In this document: one piece after another, positions 1 to 6,609 of the stretch
Layout of the letters: every line of letters starts with the position of its first letter
Position numbering within the stretch: position 1 is the stretch's first letter
Assembly (NCBI GenBank): GCA_964546375.1
Contig: CAZJJO010000074.1
Coordinates: 1-9,633 of the forward strand
Source of the DNA: CAYVFM01 sp964546375
GTDB taxonomy: Bacteria > Gemmatimonadota > Gemmatimonadetes > Palauibacterales > Palauibacteraceae
DNA length: 9,633 nucleotides
Direction: 5' to 3'
Translations under genes and position numbers: made by a program
The notes under the pieces: generated by a model
Databases searched by the model: none
The model's input: only the letters and a program-made list of their open reading frames with translations
Told to the model about the DNA's origin: nothing

Positions 1-232
1 GCAGCTCGATGTCGTCGGTGTACTCGGCCTGGCCGGTGGACTTGGTGAGCCCGTCGACCTTGCGGTTGCGCCGACCGACGACCTTCCCCGGGCCCGGCTG
101 CGCCTCGTCCACCCCGGGCGGCGTGGAGGTCTCCTCGGCGGGCGGGGCCTCGGTCGGGCCCGCGCGGGGACCCTCGGCCGGCGCGGCGTCCGTCGCGGCC
201 GGGGCGTCCGGCCCGTCGCTCCGCTCACCCAT
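1..232 (-). CDS. Molybdopterin-binding (large) subunit of a xanthine dehydrogenase-family hydroxylase, N-terminus only
   Basis: The first 77 codons are visible and the gene continues past the left edge. The ATG is at 232-230 on the minus strand, with GAGGAG 7 nt upstream. Residues 1-50 are a low-complexity Ala/Pro/Glu/Gly-rich extension. From residue 51 the protein matches the family's opening: VVGRRNRKVDGLTKSTGQ, then AEYTDDI, the usual entry to the Moco-binding a/b hammerhead domain. Such subunits carry the molybdenum cofactor and hydroxylate N-heterocycles, aldehydes or CoA-thioesters, passing electrons to the [2Fe-2S] subunit. The start overlaps the end of that subunit's gene by 8 nt, implying translational coupling. 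The catalytic part is outside the window, so the substrate cannot be assigned. The long N-terminal extension is unusual; most relatives begin close to the GxxxxRxDG motif. Confidence 0.85.
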   Translation of the reverse strand, partial: MGERSDGPDAPAATDAAPAEGPRAGPTEAPPAEETSTPPGVDEAQPGPGKVVGRRNRKVDGLTKSTGQAEYTDDIEL

Positions 233-809
233 CGTCCCGCTCCTCGCCCTTGGAGACCATCGGGAGACCGGTCCCGCCGGGCTCGCCGCCGCCCGCGCCG
301 CTCCGGCTCGCCTCGGGGATGCCCGACTCCCCCTCCCGCACCCGGTCCGCCGCCGCGTCCACCGCGTCGTAGATCTTCGTGTAGCCGGTGCAGCGGCAGA
401 GGTTGCCCGACAGCGCCTCCTTGATCTCCTGGCGGTCCGGCTCGTCGTTCCGCTCCAGCAGGGCCGCCGCGGAGCAGAGGATGCCCGGCGTGCAGAAGCC
501 GCACTGGGCGGCCCCGTTCAGGTCGAAGGCGTCCTGGAGGGGGTGGGGCCCGTCGGCCGAGGCCAGCCCCTCCACGGTGATCACCTCGCGGCCCTCTGCC
601 TCCCAGACCGGCGTGATGCAGGAGAGGACCGGCTCGCCGTCCAGCAGCACCGTGCACGCCCCGCAGTCCCCCTTGTCGCACCCCTGCTTCGAGCCGGTGA
701 GGCCCAGCACGTAGCGGAGGGTCTCGAGGAGGGTGTAGTGGGCGGGCACGCCGACCTGGTGGACGTCGCCGTTGACGTGCAGCCGGGTGATGGCGCTCGG
801 GGCGGCCAT
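225..809 (-). CDS. [2Fe-2S]-binding small subunit of a xanthine dehydrogenase / CO dehydrogenase-type molybdenum hydroxylase
   Basis: This 194-aa electron-transfer subunit has all eight cluster cysteines. The plant-type ferredoxin domain has GCDKGDCGACTVLLDG with C44, C49, C52 and then C64. The helical second-cluster domain has QCGFCTPG (C103, C106) and GNLCRCTGY (C138, C140). The ATG at 809 follows AGGGGAG about 5 nt upstream, so the start is well supported. The protein is homologous to CoxS, HcrC and the XdhC-type iron-sulfur subunits and carries electrons from the molybdenum site towards a flavin subunit or other acceptor. The last 35 or so residues (about 160-194) are a Gly/Ser/Glu-rich tail beyond the usual family length of roughly 150-165. 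It is the first gene of a minus-strand operon and is followed directly, with overlap, by the molybdopterin subunit. No FAD subunit gene is visible on this side. Confidence 0.95.
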   Translation of the reverse strand: MAAPSAITRLHVNGDVHQVGVPAHYTLLETLRYVLGLTGSKQGCDKGDCGACTVLLDGEPVLSCITPVWEAEGREVITVEGLASADGPHPLQDAFDLNGAAQCGFCTPGILCSAAALLERNDEPDRQEIKEALSGNLCRCTGYTKIYDAVDAAADRVREGESGIPEASRSGAGGGEPGGTGLPMVSKGEERDDG

Positions 810-880
810 GGGACTCCCCTCGGGGCGAGGTGTGCCGCGCCGCCGCGCGGGGCGCGGCGAAGGGCCCTGTGACGGCCGTC

Positions 881-910
881 AATATGCCGGAATCCGGCGG
901 GCGCCGGCAA
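881..910 (-). promoter_or_regulatory. Candidate sigma70-like promoter for the molybdenum hydroxylase operon
   Basis: On the minus strand, TTGCCG (910-905) and CATATT (886-881) are separated by 18 nt. They lie about 70 nt upstream of the [2Fe-2S] subunit start, and CATATT is one of the few AT-rich hexamers here. The -35 element overlaps a small stem-loop (901-917, 7-bp arms, CAA loop). An 8-bp-arm GC hairpin (841-859) would fall in the 5' leader. The match is moderate and no TSS evidence exists. Confidence 0.3.
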
Positions 911-1051
911 CCGGCGCGCCCGCTCCGGCGCTCGGGCCCGGGCGGAGCGGGATCGAGACCGTGGCCCCGTCGGGACCCATCCCCTGGCCGCTGGTCTCGG
1001 CCGCGCGCGGGAGGAAGCCCCGGCGTCGGAAGCGGGCGGGGGGCGGTCCGC

Positions 1052-1675
1052 TCAGGCCTCCCCCGCGCGACGCGCCCCGGTGACCGTGTAGAGCCCCCCC
1101 AGGGCCGGCTCCCGCGGCCCCTCCTCGACGAGGCCGCCCGCCGACAGGATCGGCCCGAGCCGGCGGGTCAGCGACGAGAAGAGGAAGCGGGCGACCGGCT
1201 CCAGGGCCCGGCGGAGCAGGGACGGCTCCTCCCCCTCCGGCACGAACTTGTCGTAGATCGACACCCGCCCGCCCGGCGCCAGGACCCGGGCGGTCTCGGC
1301 GGCGACCTCGTCCGGTTCGGAGACCACCGAGAGCACCAGGTGCAGCAGCACCGCGTCGAACGTCCCGTCCTCGAGGTCCAGGTCCAGAGCGTCCCCGACG
1401 CGGGCGTCGACGTCCAGCCCCAGCGCCTCGGCCCGGGCCGCCGTCCGGCGGACCATCTCGGGGGCGACGTCGACGGCGGTGATCCGCGCCCCCGGCGGCA
1501 GGTAGCGCAGGTCGGCGCCGGTGCCGCACCCCAGGACCAGGATCCGGTCGCCGGGCCCCGGATCCAGCCGCTCGACCGCCCGCTCCCGGCCCCGCTCCAG
1601 GGGCCGGGCGGCCCAGTCGTAGACCGGCGCGTACAGCCGCCAGCGGTTCCGATGCCACCACTCGATCGACGTCAC
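1052..1675 (-). CDS. Class I SAM-dependent methyltransferase (Methyltransf_11/25-like, small)
   Basis: This 207-aa protein starts at a GTG (1675-1673) with GAGAGGA about 4 nt upstream; reading further upstream gives only low-complexity sequence. The Rossmann fold is clear. Motif I is ILVLGCGTGADL (about residues 45-56), the acidic strand-2 end is ITAVDVAPEMV (65-75), and motif II/III carries DALDLDLEDGTFDAVLLHLVLSV (about 96-117). LAPGGRVSIYDKFVP (132-146) is typical of the Methyltransf_11 group. The N-terminal WWHRNRWRLYAPVYDW resembles ubiquinone/phosphatidylethanolamine-type methyltransferases that begin by placing the acceptor over the SAM site. The acceptor is unknown, and a small-molecule or lipid substrate is an inference. 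The gene lies upstream of the hydroxylase operon on the same strand, but a 242-nt gap with a candidate promoter suggests separate transcription. It is divergent from the methyltransferase remnant at 1988. Confidence 0.9.
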   Translation of the reverse strand: MTSIEWWHRNRWRLYAPVYDWAARPLERGRERAVERLDPGPGDRILVLGCGTGADLRYLPPGARITAVDVAPEMVRRTAARAEALGLDVDARVGDALDLDLEDGTFDAVLLHLVLSVVSEPDEVAAETARVLAPGGRVSIYDKFVPEGEEPSLLRRALEPVARFLFSSLTRRLGPILSAGGLVEEGPREPALGGLYTVTGARRAGEA

Positions 1676-1987
1676 GGGGTCCTCTCGTCGACGCAACGAA
1701 AACTCGCGCGATCCGGGGCCCGGTCCGGCGGCCGTCCCCCGGCCGGCCCCACCCGCCAGGCCGGCCCGGAGGAGACGCAGACCGGGCGCCGACGCCGACC
1801 AGCCTTCAGGTTTCGTTCCTGACACGGACGCCCGCCCCTGGCCCGCCGGAACCACGTGTCGTAACGTACGGGAGCGTCGCGCCTCCGCGCCGGCGGCGCT
1901 GGTCGGGCCGCCGGGGCGGGCCGGATCCGCGGCGCCCGGAAACGACCGAGTCGTCCGGCCCGGCGTGTCGACACGGGAGGCCGACCG
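1676..1987. other. Divergent intergenic region between two methyltransferase genes
   Basis: This 312-bp region has no gene and no convincing -10/-35 pair on either strand. It does contain the hexamer GACACG or its complement CGTGTC four times: 1821-1826, 1855-1860, and both halves of a perfect 12-bp palindrome at 1964-1975. The only locally AT-richer stretches are around 1808-1818 and 1858-1868. GGAAC and GAAAC elements on the minus strand near 1811-1820 could suggest an ECF-type promoter, but the -10 match is too weak to call. Confidence 0.5.
1964..1975. promoter_or_regulatory. Perfect 12-bp palindrome abutting the SD of the O-methyltransferase gene (possible operator)
   Basis: CGTGTCGACACG is a perfect palindrome ending one base before the SD GGAGG (1976-1980), which sits 7 nt from the ATG at 1988. 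A repressor bound here would block transcription into, or initiation of, the gene. The half-site recurs further upstream in the same intergenic region. Function is inferred only from symmetry and position. Confidence 0.3.
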
Positions 1988-3024
1988 ATGCCCGTCCTGC
2001 CGAACGTCCTGGAGCGATTCCTCGCCCGGCGGGGGAAGATCCCTCCCCTGCTCCTCGACGGCCCCGTCCCCCTCTTCCAGATCGGCGTGATGATCGCCGC
2101 CATGGAGCTCGAGGTCTTCGAGCGCCTGGACGAGGGCCCGAAGGAGCTGGCCGGGCTGGCCCGCGAGACCGGCGCCTCCGAGCGCGGGCTCCAGAACCTG
2201 CTGGACGCCCTCGTGCCCCTGGGCTACGTCGAAGAGGACGGGGGCACCTACCGGCTGACCCCCGTCGCCGCCGACCGGCTGCCGATCGGGGACCTGGCCA
2301 CCATGGCCCCCTTCTTCCGGGCACAGGCGGAGTTGCACCTGGAGGCGACCCGGGGGTCCGGGAAGCGCCCGAGGACGGCGTCTTCGGTTGGGAGCCGGTC
2401 CGCTCGGGCGAGGTGGGGCGCGGCTACCAGGCGGCCATGCGCTGGCTCGGCTCGCTGACGGTGGACGAGGTGGCGGGAAAGGTGAATCTCTCCCCCCCGC
2501 CCCGCAGGATGCTCGACGTGGGCGGCGCCCACGGTCTCTACACCGTGGCCTTCTGCGAGAAGCACCCCGACCTGGAGGGGACCGTCCTGGACTGGGAGAT
2601 CGGCCTCGCGTCGGCCCGGCGGACCCTGGAGGAGCATCCGGAGACGGCGGACCGGATCGAGCTCCTGGGGCGGGACTTCGAGCGCGAGGAGCTGCCCGGC
2701 GGGTACGATCTCGCCTTCCTGGGCAACATCGTCCACGGCCTCTCGCCCGAGGGCAACCGGGAGCTGTTCGACAAGCTGGCCGACGCCACCACCGGCCGGG
2801 GCGTCCTGGCCCTGGTCGACCAGCTCGCCGGGGTCTCCGGCTCCCGCTTCGCCCGGACGATGGCCGCGCTGATGGGCTTCAACCTGTTCCTCTTCTCGGG
2901 CGGCCGCTCCTACGAGTACGAGCGCCTGCGCGGGTGGCTCGCCGACGCCGGCTTCCCCTCGTGCGAGCGGAAGGACCTCCGGCAGCCGGGCTTCTCGCTG
3001 GTGGTGGCGCGGAAGACGGGCTGA
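1988..3024 (+). pseudogene. Two-domain O-methyltransferase-like gene (winged-helix dimerisation domain plus SAM domain), broken by a -1 frameshift
   Basis: Two adjacent reading frames encode halves of one protein of about 345 aa, the normal size for the acetylserotonin/hydroxyneurosporene O-methyltransferase family. The first half starts at ATG 1988 (SD GGAGG, 7-nt spacing). It encodes the winged-helix dimerisation domain, with GVMIAAMELEVFERLDEGP, LARETGASERGLQNLLDAL and GYVEEDGGTYRLTPVAA. After about residue 122 (AELHLEATR) this frame turns to nonsense and stops at 2456-2458. The next frame, usable from about 2353, continues with APEDGVFGWEPV. It then gives the SAM domain: MLDVGGAHGLYTV (motif I), GTVLDWEI, LPGGYDLAFLGNIVHGLSPE (containing the His of the family's active-site region) and a normal C-terminus ending at 3024. 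Adding one G to the run at 2352-2356 restores a single frame. Possible causes are a true inactivating deletion or a homopolymer sequencing/assembly error. An intact separate gene starting at GTG 2413 would lack the dimerisation domain and is unlikely. Confidence 0.82.
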
Positions 3025-3048
3025 TCCTCACCGGAGGAACCGCTCCGC

Positions 3049-3084
3049 CCGCGGCCGAGCGCCCCGGACGCGTCGGGGCCGCGG
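3049..3084 (+). terminator. GC-rich stem-loop between the methyltransferase remnant and tetR (terminator-like, no T tract)
   Basis: CCGCGGCC (3049-3056) is perfectly complementary to GGCCGCGG (3077-3084). An alternative inner stem GCCCCG/CGGGGC (3061-3066/3074-3079) competes with it. It lies 24 nt after the methyltransferase stop and just before the tetR promoter, where a terminator is expected. No U-run follows, so intrinsic termination is uncertain, and GC-rich DNA yields such stems easily. Confidence 0.3.
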
Positions 3085-3090
3085 CCACCC

Positions 3091-3118
3091 TTGACCTCGT
3101 CACCGTCTGTCATAATAT
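3091..3118 (+). promoter_or_regulatory. Sigma70-like promoter of the tetR-phosphotransferase operon
   Basis: TTGACC (3091-3096) matches the -35 consensus at 5 of 6 positions. After 16 nt comes TAATAT (3113-3118), a plausible -10 in a strikingly AT-rich patch; CATAAT (3111-3116) is an alternative with a short 14-nt spacer. The -10 lies inside the first palindromic operator. A TSS near 3124-3128 would leave a leader of about 35 nt before the preferred GTG start of tetR. Confidence 0.6.
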
Positions 3119-3145
3119 ATGACATTGAGTCATAATCTATGATTC
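3108..3145. promoter_or_regulatory. Tandem palindromic operators, predicted TetR autoregulatory sites
   Basis: Operator 1 is TGTCATA-ATA-TATGACA (3108-3124), with perfect 7-bp arms. Operator 2 is GAGTCATA-ATC-TATGATTC (3127-3145), with 8-bp arms and one mismatch. Their 14-bp cores (3109-3122 and 3129-3142) match at 13 of 14 positions and are offset by exactly 20 bp, about two helical turns. Operator 1 covers the -10; operator 2 covers the predicted transcription start and early leader. Paired dyads next to a tetR gene are typical of TetR autoregulation. That the adjacent regulator binds them is inference. Confidence 0.72.
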
Positions 3146-3159
3146 AACGGGGGAACGAC

Positions 3160-3822
3160 GTGCCGGACGGGACGGCCGAGCCGGAGGCCCCGTCGCTCCG
3201 CGAGCGGCAGAAGAGCCTCACCCGGGACGCGATCCTGGACGCCCTGGCGGAGACGATCGTCGATCAGGGACTCCACGACTTCTCGGTCCAGGACGTGGCC
3301 GACCGGGCCGGCGTCTCCCACCGCACCGTCTACCGCCACTTCCCGGACCGGGACGCCCTGCTGGACGCCCTGGCCGAGAAGCTGGACGCGCTCTTCCGGG
3401 CGCGAGGGCTCCCGCTGCTCCCCGACAGCGCGGACGAGATCGCCCGGCAGGTCCGCCCCGCCTTCGAGCTGTTCGCCGACCATCCGCGGCTGGTCCGCGC
3501 GGTGGCCGTCGGGGCCCTCGGCACGGACCGGCAGCCCCGCACGCGACAGGTCCGTGACCGGGTGTTCCGCGAGAAGGTGGAGGAGGCGGCGGGCGAGCTG
3601 CCCGAAGGTGCGGTGCGGCGGGCCTCGGCGGTCGTCCGCTACCTGGCCAGCTCCCTGGCCTGGGTCGTCCTCACCGACCAGCTCGGACTCGAGGACGACG
3701 ACGCCACCGAGGCCGTGTCCTGGGCCGTGGAGACCCTGCTCGCCGACCTCCGCCGCCGCGCCGCGGGCGACGGCGAGGAGGCCGATCCCCCGGACGGCGC
3801 CGACGCGGACGACCGGAGCTGA
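3160..3822 (+). CDS. TetR/AcrR-family transcriptional regulator
   Basis: With the GTG at 3160 the protein has 220 aa. That start has GGGGGA at 3149-3154, 5 nt upstream. An in-frame ATG at 3139 would add 7 residues, but it lies within operator 2 and has no SD, so GTG is preferred. The N-terminal TetR helix-turn-helix is clear: SLTRDAILDALAETI, then FSVQDVADRAGVSHRTVYRH followed by FPDRDALLDALA (about residues 41-72). The C-terminal ligand/dimerisation domain is divergent, as is usual, and ends in an acidic Asp/Glu-rich tail. It probably represses its own promoter through the two palindromes overlapping it, with release by a small ligand. The phosphotransferase gene 47 nt downstream is very likely co-transcribed. 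A perfect 14-bp GC palindrome (3823-3836) directly follows the stop codon and could modestly attenuate expression between the two genes. The ligand is not predictable. Confidence 0.93.
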   Translation: MPDGTAEPEAPSLRERQKSLTRDAILDALAETIVDQGLHDFSVQDVADRAGVSHRTVYRHFPDRDALLDALAEKLDALFRARGLPLLPDSADEIARQVRPAFELFADHPRLVRAVAVGALGTDRQPRTRQVRDRVFREKVEEAAGELPEGAVRRASAVVRYLASSLAWVVLTDQLGLEDDDATEAVSWAVETLLADLRRRAAGDGEEADPPDGADADDRS

Positions 3823-3869
3823 CGGCGGGCCCGCCGCCGGGCGTCCACCCGGCGAACGAGGAGGGAGCG

Positions 3870-6425
3870 ATGACCGCTTCGCGATCGACACCGCCCGGGC
3901 CGGAGCCGGAGGGGAACGGCACCGGGATCCTCGTGCCGCTGGCGGAGGCCGCCGACCGACCGCTCGAGGAGGTCGGGGGGAAGGCCCGCACGCTCGGCCG
4001 CCTGCTCCGGGCCGGCCTGCCCGTGCCCGAGGGCTTCGTGCTGCCCGACCCCGTCCTGGCTCCCGCCTCCCGGGGCCCGGGCGGGAGAGGGGAGGACCGG
4101 GCCTCCTCGGACGGTCCGCCGGAGCTGGACCCCGACGTCGCCCGCGCCCTGGAGGGGGCGGCCCGGCGGCTCGGCCCGGGTCCCCTGGCGGTCCGATCGT
4201 CGGCGGCGGGCGAGGACGGCTCGCACGCCTTCTACGCCGGCCAGCTCCGGACGGAGCTGGACGTCGAGGGCCCGGAGGCGCTGGAGGAGGCGGTCCGGCG
4301 CTGCCGGGCCGCGGGCGCCGCCGACCACGTCCAGGCCTACCGGTCCGCCCGCGAGGACGCCGACCCCGGCGGCGGGCCTCCCCTGGCGCTGATCGTCCAG
4401 CGGATGGTCCCGGCCGAGGCGTCCGGCGTGGCCTTCACGGCCGACCCGCGGACCGGCGCCCGTGAGGCGGTCGTCGTGGAGGCGGTGGCCGGACCGGGCG
4501 AGGCGCTGGTGTCGGGCGAGCGCACGCCGGAGCGGTGGCGGGTCGTCGACGGGAAGGCCGAGCGGGAGGGCGGCCCCGAGGCCGTCCTCGACGGGGCCAC
4601 GGCCCGGCGGGTGGCGCGGCTGGCCCGGCGGGCGGAGGAGGCGCTGGAGGGCCCGCAGGACGTCGAGTGGGCCGTCGGCGACGGCGGCGAGCTGCACCTG
4701 CTGCAGGCCCGACCGATCACGGCCGGGACGGACGTCGAGCCCGTGCCGATCCCCGCGGACCCGCCCGACGAGGGCTTCTGGTTCCGGGACGAGGCGCACT
4801 TCCCCCGGCCGTTCCATCCCCTGTTCGCGTCGATCTACGTCCCCCGCTACCGGGAGGCGGTGGCCGACGCGTTCCGGGAGTTCGGCCTCCTCGTCGACGG
4901 CCTCGAGATCCGGGAGATCGGCGGATGGCCCTACTCCCGGATCGTCCCGCCCGGGGGACGGGAAGGCCCCGCCCCGCCGTCGTGGCTCCTCTGGATGCTC
5001 GTCCGCCTCGTCCCCCCGCTCCGGGCGAAGATGCGGCGGGCGCGGACGGCGCTCGAGGAGGACCGCGCCGACGCCCACGTCCGGCGCTGGTGGGACGAGT
5101 GGCGTCCCGAGCTGAGCCGGTGGATCCGGCGCGCCGACGCCGTCGACCTGGAGGCGCTGGGCCGGAAGGCCCTGGGACGACGTTTCCGGGAGACGGTGGA
5201 CACGGCGGAGCGGGCCCTGCGCGTCCACTTCAGGCTCTTCCCGCCCTTCTTCCTGGCCGTGAGCGACCTCGTCTTCTTCTGCCGCGACGAGCTGGGCTGG
5301 GAGAAGGGCCGCGCCGCGGAGATGCTGGGCGGCGCCTCCGAGATGTCGGCCGAGCCCGGCCGGGCGCTCGAGGAGCTGGCACGGGAGGGGGCGGACGACC
5401 CGCGGGTCCGGCGGATCCTCGACGAGGCCGGGGGCGATCGGCTCGAGCGGCTCCGCCGCGAGGCGCCGGAGTTCGCGGAACGCTTCGAGAGCTACCAGGA
5501 GCGCTACGGCCTCCGCGTCCTCCACTACGACTTCGGCAGCCCCACCTTCCGGGAGCGCCCGGAGATGGTGCTGGGGCTGGTGCGCGAACAGATGGAGAAG
5601 CGCGCCGACGACGGAGGCGCGGCCGTCGAGACGGCCGATCCGGGGGAGGAGCGGATCGAGGAGGCCCGGGGTCTCCTCGAAGACCGCCCCGATGCGCGGG
5701 CGCGTTTCGACGAGCTGCTGGAGCGCGCCCGGCGGGCGTATCCGGTCCGCGAGGACAACGAGTTCTTCGCCCTCTCGGTGCTCGGCCTGCTGCGGCTCAC
5801 GTCGCTGGAGACCGGCCGACGGATGGCGGCGGCCGGGCATCTCGAGCGCCCGGGGCAGGTCTTCTTCCTGGAGGAGGACGAGGTCACCGGCTGGCTGAAG
5901 GAGCCCCGGGACCTGCGGTCGGTCGCCCGCCGACGGGAGGGCGAGCGCCGGTGGGCGCTGGCGCATCCCGGGCCCCCGTCCTACGGCGAGGACCCGGGTC
6001 CGCCGCCCGACCCGGCCGTCCTGCCTCCGGCCGGGCGGAAAGTCATGCGGGCGCTCCTGTGGACGGTGGAGAACGACCTCCAGACGCCGACGCCCGAACC
6101 GGAGGAGGGGCGCCTGGAGGGGGTCGGCGCGTCGCCGGGACGCTACACGGGACCGGCGCGGATCGTCCGCTCGGAGGAGGAGTTCGACAAGGTCCGCAGC
6201 GGCGACGTGCTGGTCTGCCCGATCACCTCGCCGACCTGGTCCGTGGTGTTCCCCAGCGTCGGCGCCCTGGTGACCGACGCCGGCGGGCTGCTCTCCCATC
6301 CGGCCATCATCGCCCGCGAGTTCGGGATCCCCGCCGTCCTGGCCACGGGCCGGGCCACCGAGGAGCTGAGCGACGGCGAGATCGTCACCGTGGACGGAGC
6401 GGCCGGGCGGGTGGAGCCGGGCTGA
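3870..6425 (+). CDS. PEP/pyruvate-binding, PEP-utilising phosphotransferase with rifampin phosphotransferase-like architecture
   Basis: This 851-aa protein starts at ATG 3870 behind a strong SD (GAGGAGGGAG). An N-terminal ATP-binding PPDK_N domain (about 1-290) has VGGKARTLGRLL (K38), LAVRSSAAGEDG (R109), VQRMVPAEASGVAFTADP (177-193), EALVSGERTP and QDVEWAVGDG..LLQARPIT (R281). A long, mostly helical central region (about 300-735) includes HYDFGSPTFRERPEM and YPVREDNEFF. A C-terminal swivelling phosphohistidine domain (about 745-851) has TDAGGLLSHPAIIAREFGIP, with H810 as predicted phospho-carrier. The His domain is at the very end with no TIM barrel after it, which excludes PEP synthase and PPDK. 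Length and order match rifampin phosphotransferases, which use ATP to phosphorylate the drug and release AMP and phosphate. The central domain is what differs between such enzymes, so the acceptor here is open. The ATP lobe looks shortened by roughly 30 residues between residues 59 and 107. Co-transcription with tetR suggests ligand-induced modification of a xenobiotic or metabolite. Confidence 0.9.
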   Translation: MTASRSTPPGPEPEGNGTGILVPLAEAADRPLEEVGGKARTLGRLLRAGLPVPEGFVLPDPVLAPASRGPGGRGEDRASSDGPPELDPDVARALEGAARRLGPGPLAVRSSAAGEDGSHAFYAGQLRTELDVEGPEALEEAVRRCRAAGAADHVQAYRSAREDADPGGGPPLALIVQRMVPAEASGVAFTADPRTGAREAVVVEAVAGPGEALVSGERTPERWRVVDGKAEREGGPEAVLDGATARRVARLARRAEEALEGPQDVEWAVGDGGELHLLQARPITAGTDVEPVPIPADPPDEGFWFRDEAHFPRPFHPLFASIYVPRYREAVADAFREFGLLVDGLEIREIGGWPYSRIVPPGGREGPAPPSWLLWMLVRLVPPLRAKMRRARTALEEDRADAHVRRWWDEWRPELSRWIRRADAVDLEALGRKALGRRFRETVDTAERALRVHFRLFPPFFLAVSDLVFFCRDELGWEKGRAAEMLGGASEMSAEPGRALEELAREGADDPRVRRILDEAGGDRLERLRREAPEFAERFESYQERYGLRVLHYDFGSPTFRERPEMVLGLVREQMEKRADDGGAAVETADPGEERIEEARGLLEDRPDARARFDELLERARRAYPVREDNEFFALSVLGLLRLTSLETGRRMAAAGHLERPGQVFFLEEDEVTGWLKEPRDLRSVARRREGERRWALAHPGPPSYGEDPGPPPDPAVLPPAGRKVMRALLWTVENDLQTPTPEPEEGRLEGVGASPGRYTGPARIVRSEEEFDKVRSGDVLVCPITSPTWSVVFPSVGALVTDAGGLLSHPAIIAREFGIPAVLATGRATEELSDGEIVTVDGAAGRVEPG

Positions 6426-6463
6426 CGGGAGCGGCGTCGGCCGATCCCGCCCCTCCTTCGGGC

Positions 6464-6492
6464 TTCCCTCCGGCACCCTGTCGCGCTAGATT
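6464..6492 (+). promoter_or_regulatory. Weak candidate promoter for sppA
   Basis: The 184-bp gap between the phosphotransferase stop and sppA contains TAGATT (6487-6492) as the best -10-like hexamer. TTCCCT lies 17 nt upstream and is a poor -35. Just downstream, an imperfect stem (6495-6505 with 6518-6527, one bulged T) would sit at the start of the leader. There is no stronger candidate, so sppA may also receive read-through from the upstream operon. Confidence 0.25.
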
Positions 6493-6609
6493 GGGCGGTT
6501 CCCGGCCGCCGACCGGACCGGGACCGCGCCCCCCGCTCTCCGGGCTCGATCCCCGGGCCCGTTCCCGCGACGCCCGCATCCGACCGAACATCGAACCGAA
6601 GGTGACGCC

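Noticed and set aside
830..1822. A 330-codon plus-strand frame opposite the small methyltransferase
   Set aside because: It is antisense to a clear SAM methyltransferase and has Arg/Pro/Gly-rich sequence typical of a GC-rich shadow frame.
1676..2338. Extension of the minus-strand methyltransferase upstream to an ATG at 2338 (428 aa)
   Set aside because: The added 221 residues are low-complexity, antisense to the winged-helix half of the neighbouring gene, and there is a GTG with a good SD at 1675.
2352..2360. Programmed -1 ribosomal frameshifting in the O-methyltransferase gene
   Set aside because: The site is not a canonical heptameric slippery sequence, and recoding is not known to me in this family. 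A simple G-run deletion or sequencing error is more economical.
3139..3159. ATG 3139 as the start of tetR
   Set aside because: It lies inside operator 2, very close to the predicted transcription start and without an SD, whereas GTG 3160 has GGGGGA at ideal spacing. It cannot be excluded without N-terminal data.
3639..6476. A 945-codon open frame on the minus strand opposite the phosphotransferase gene
   Set aside because: Its translation is low-complexity Arg/Pro/Gly/Leu-rich with no family motif, while the plus strand encodes a complete motif-rich enzyme. Long antisense frames are expected at this GC content.
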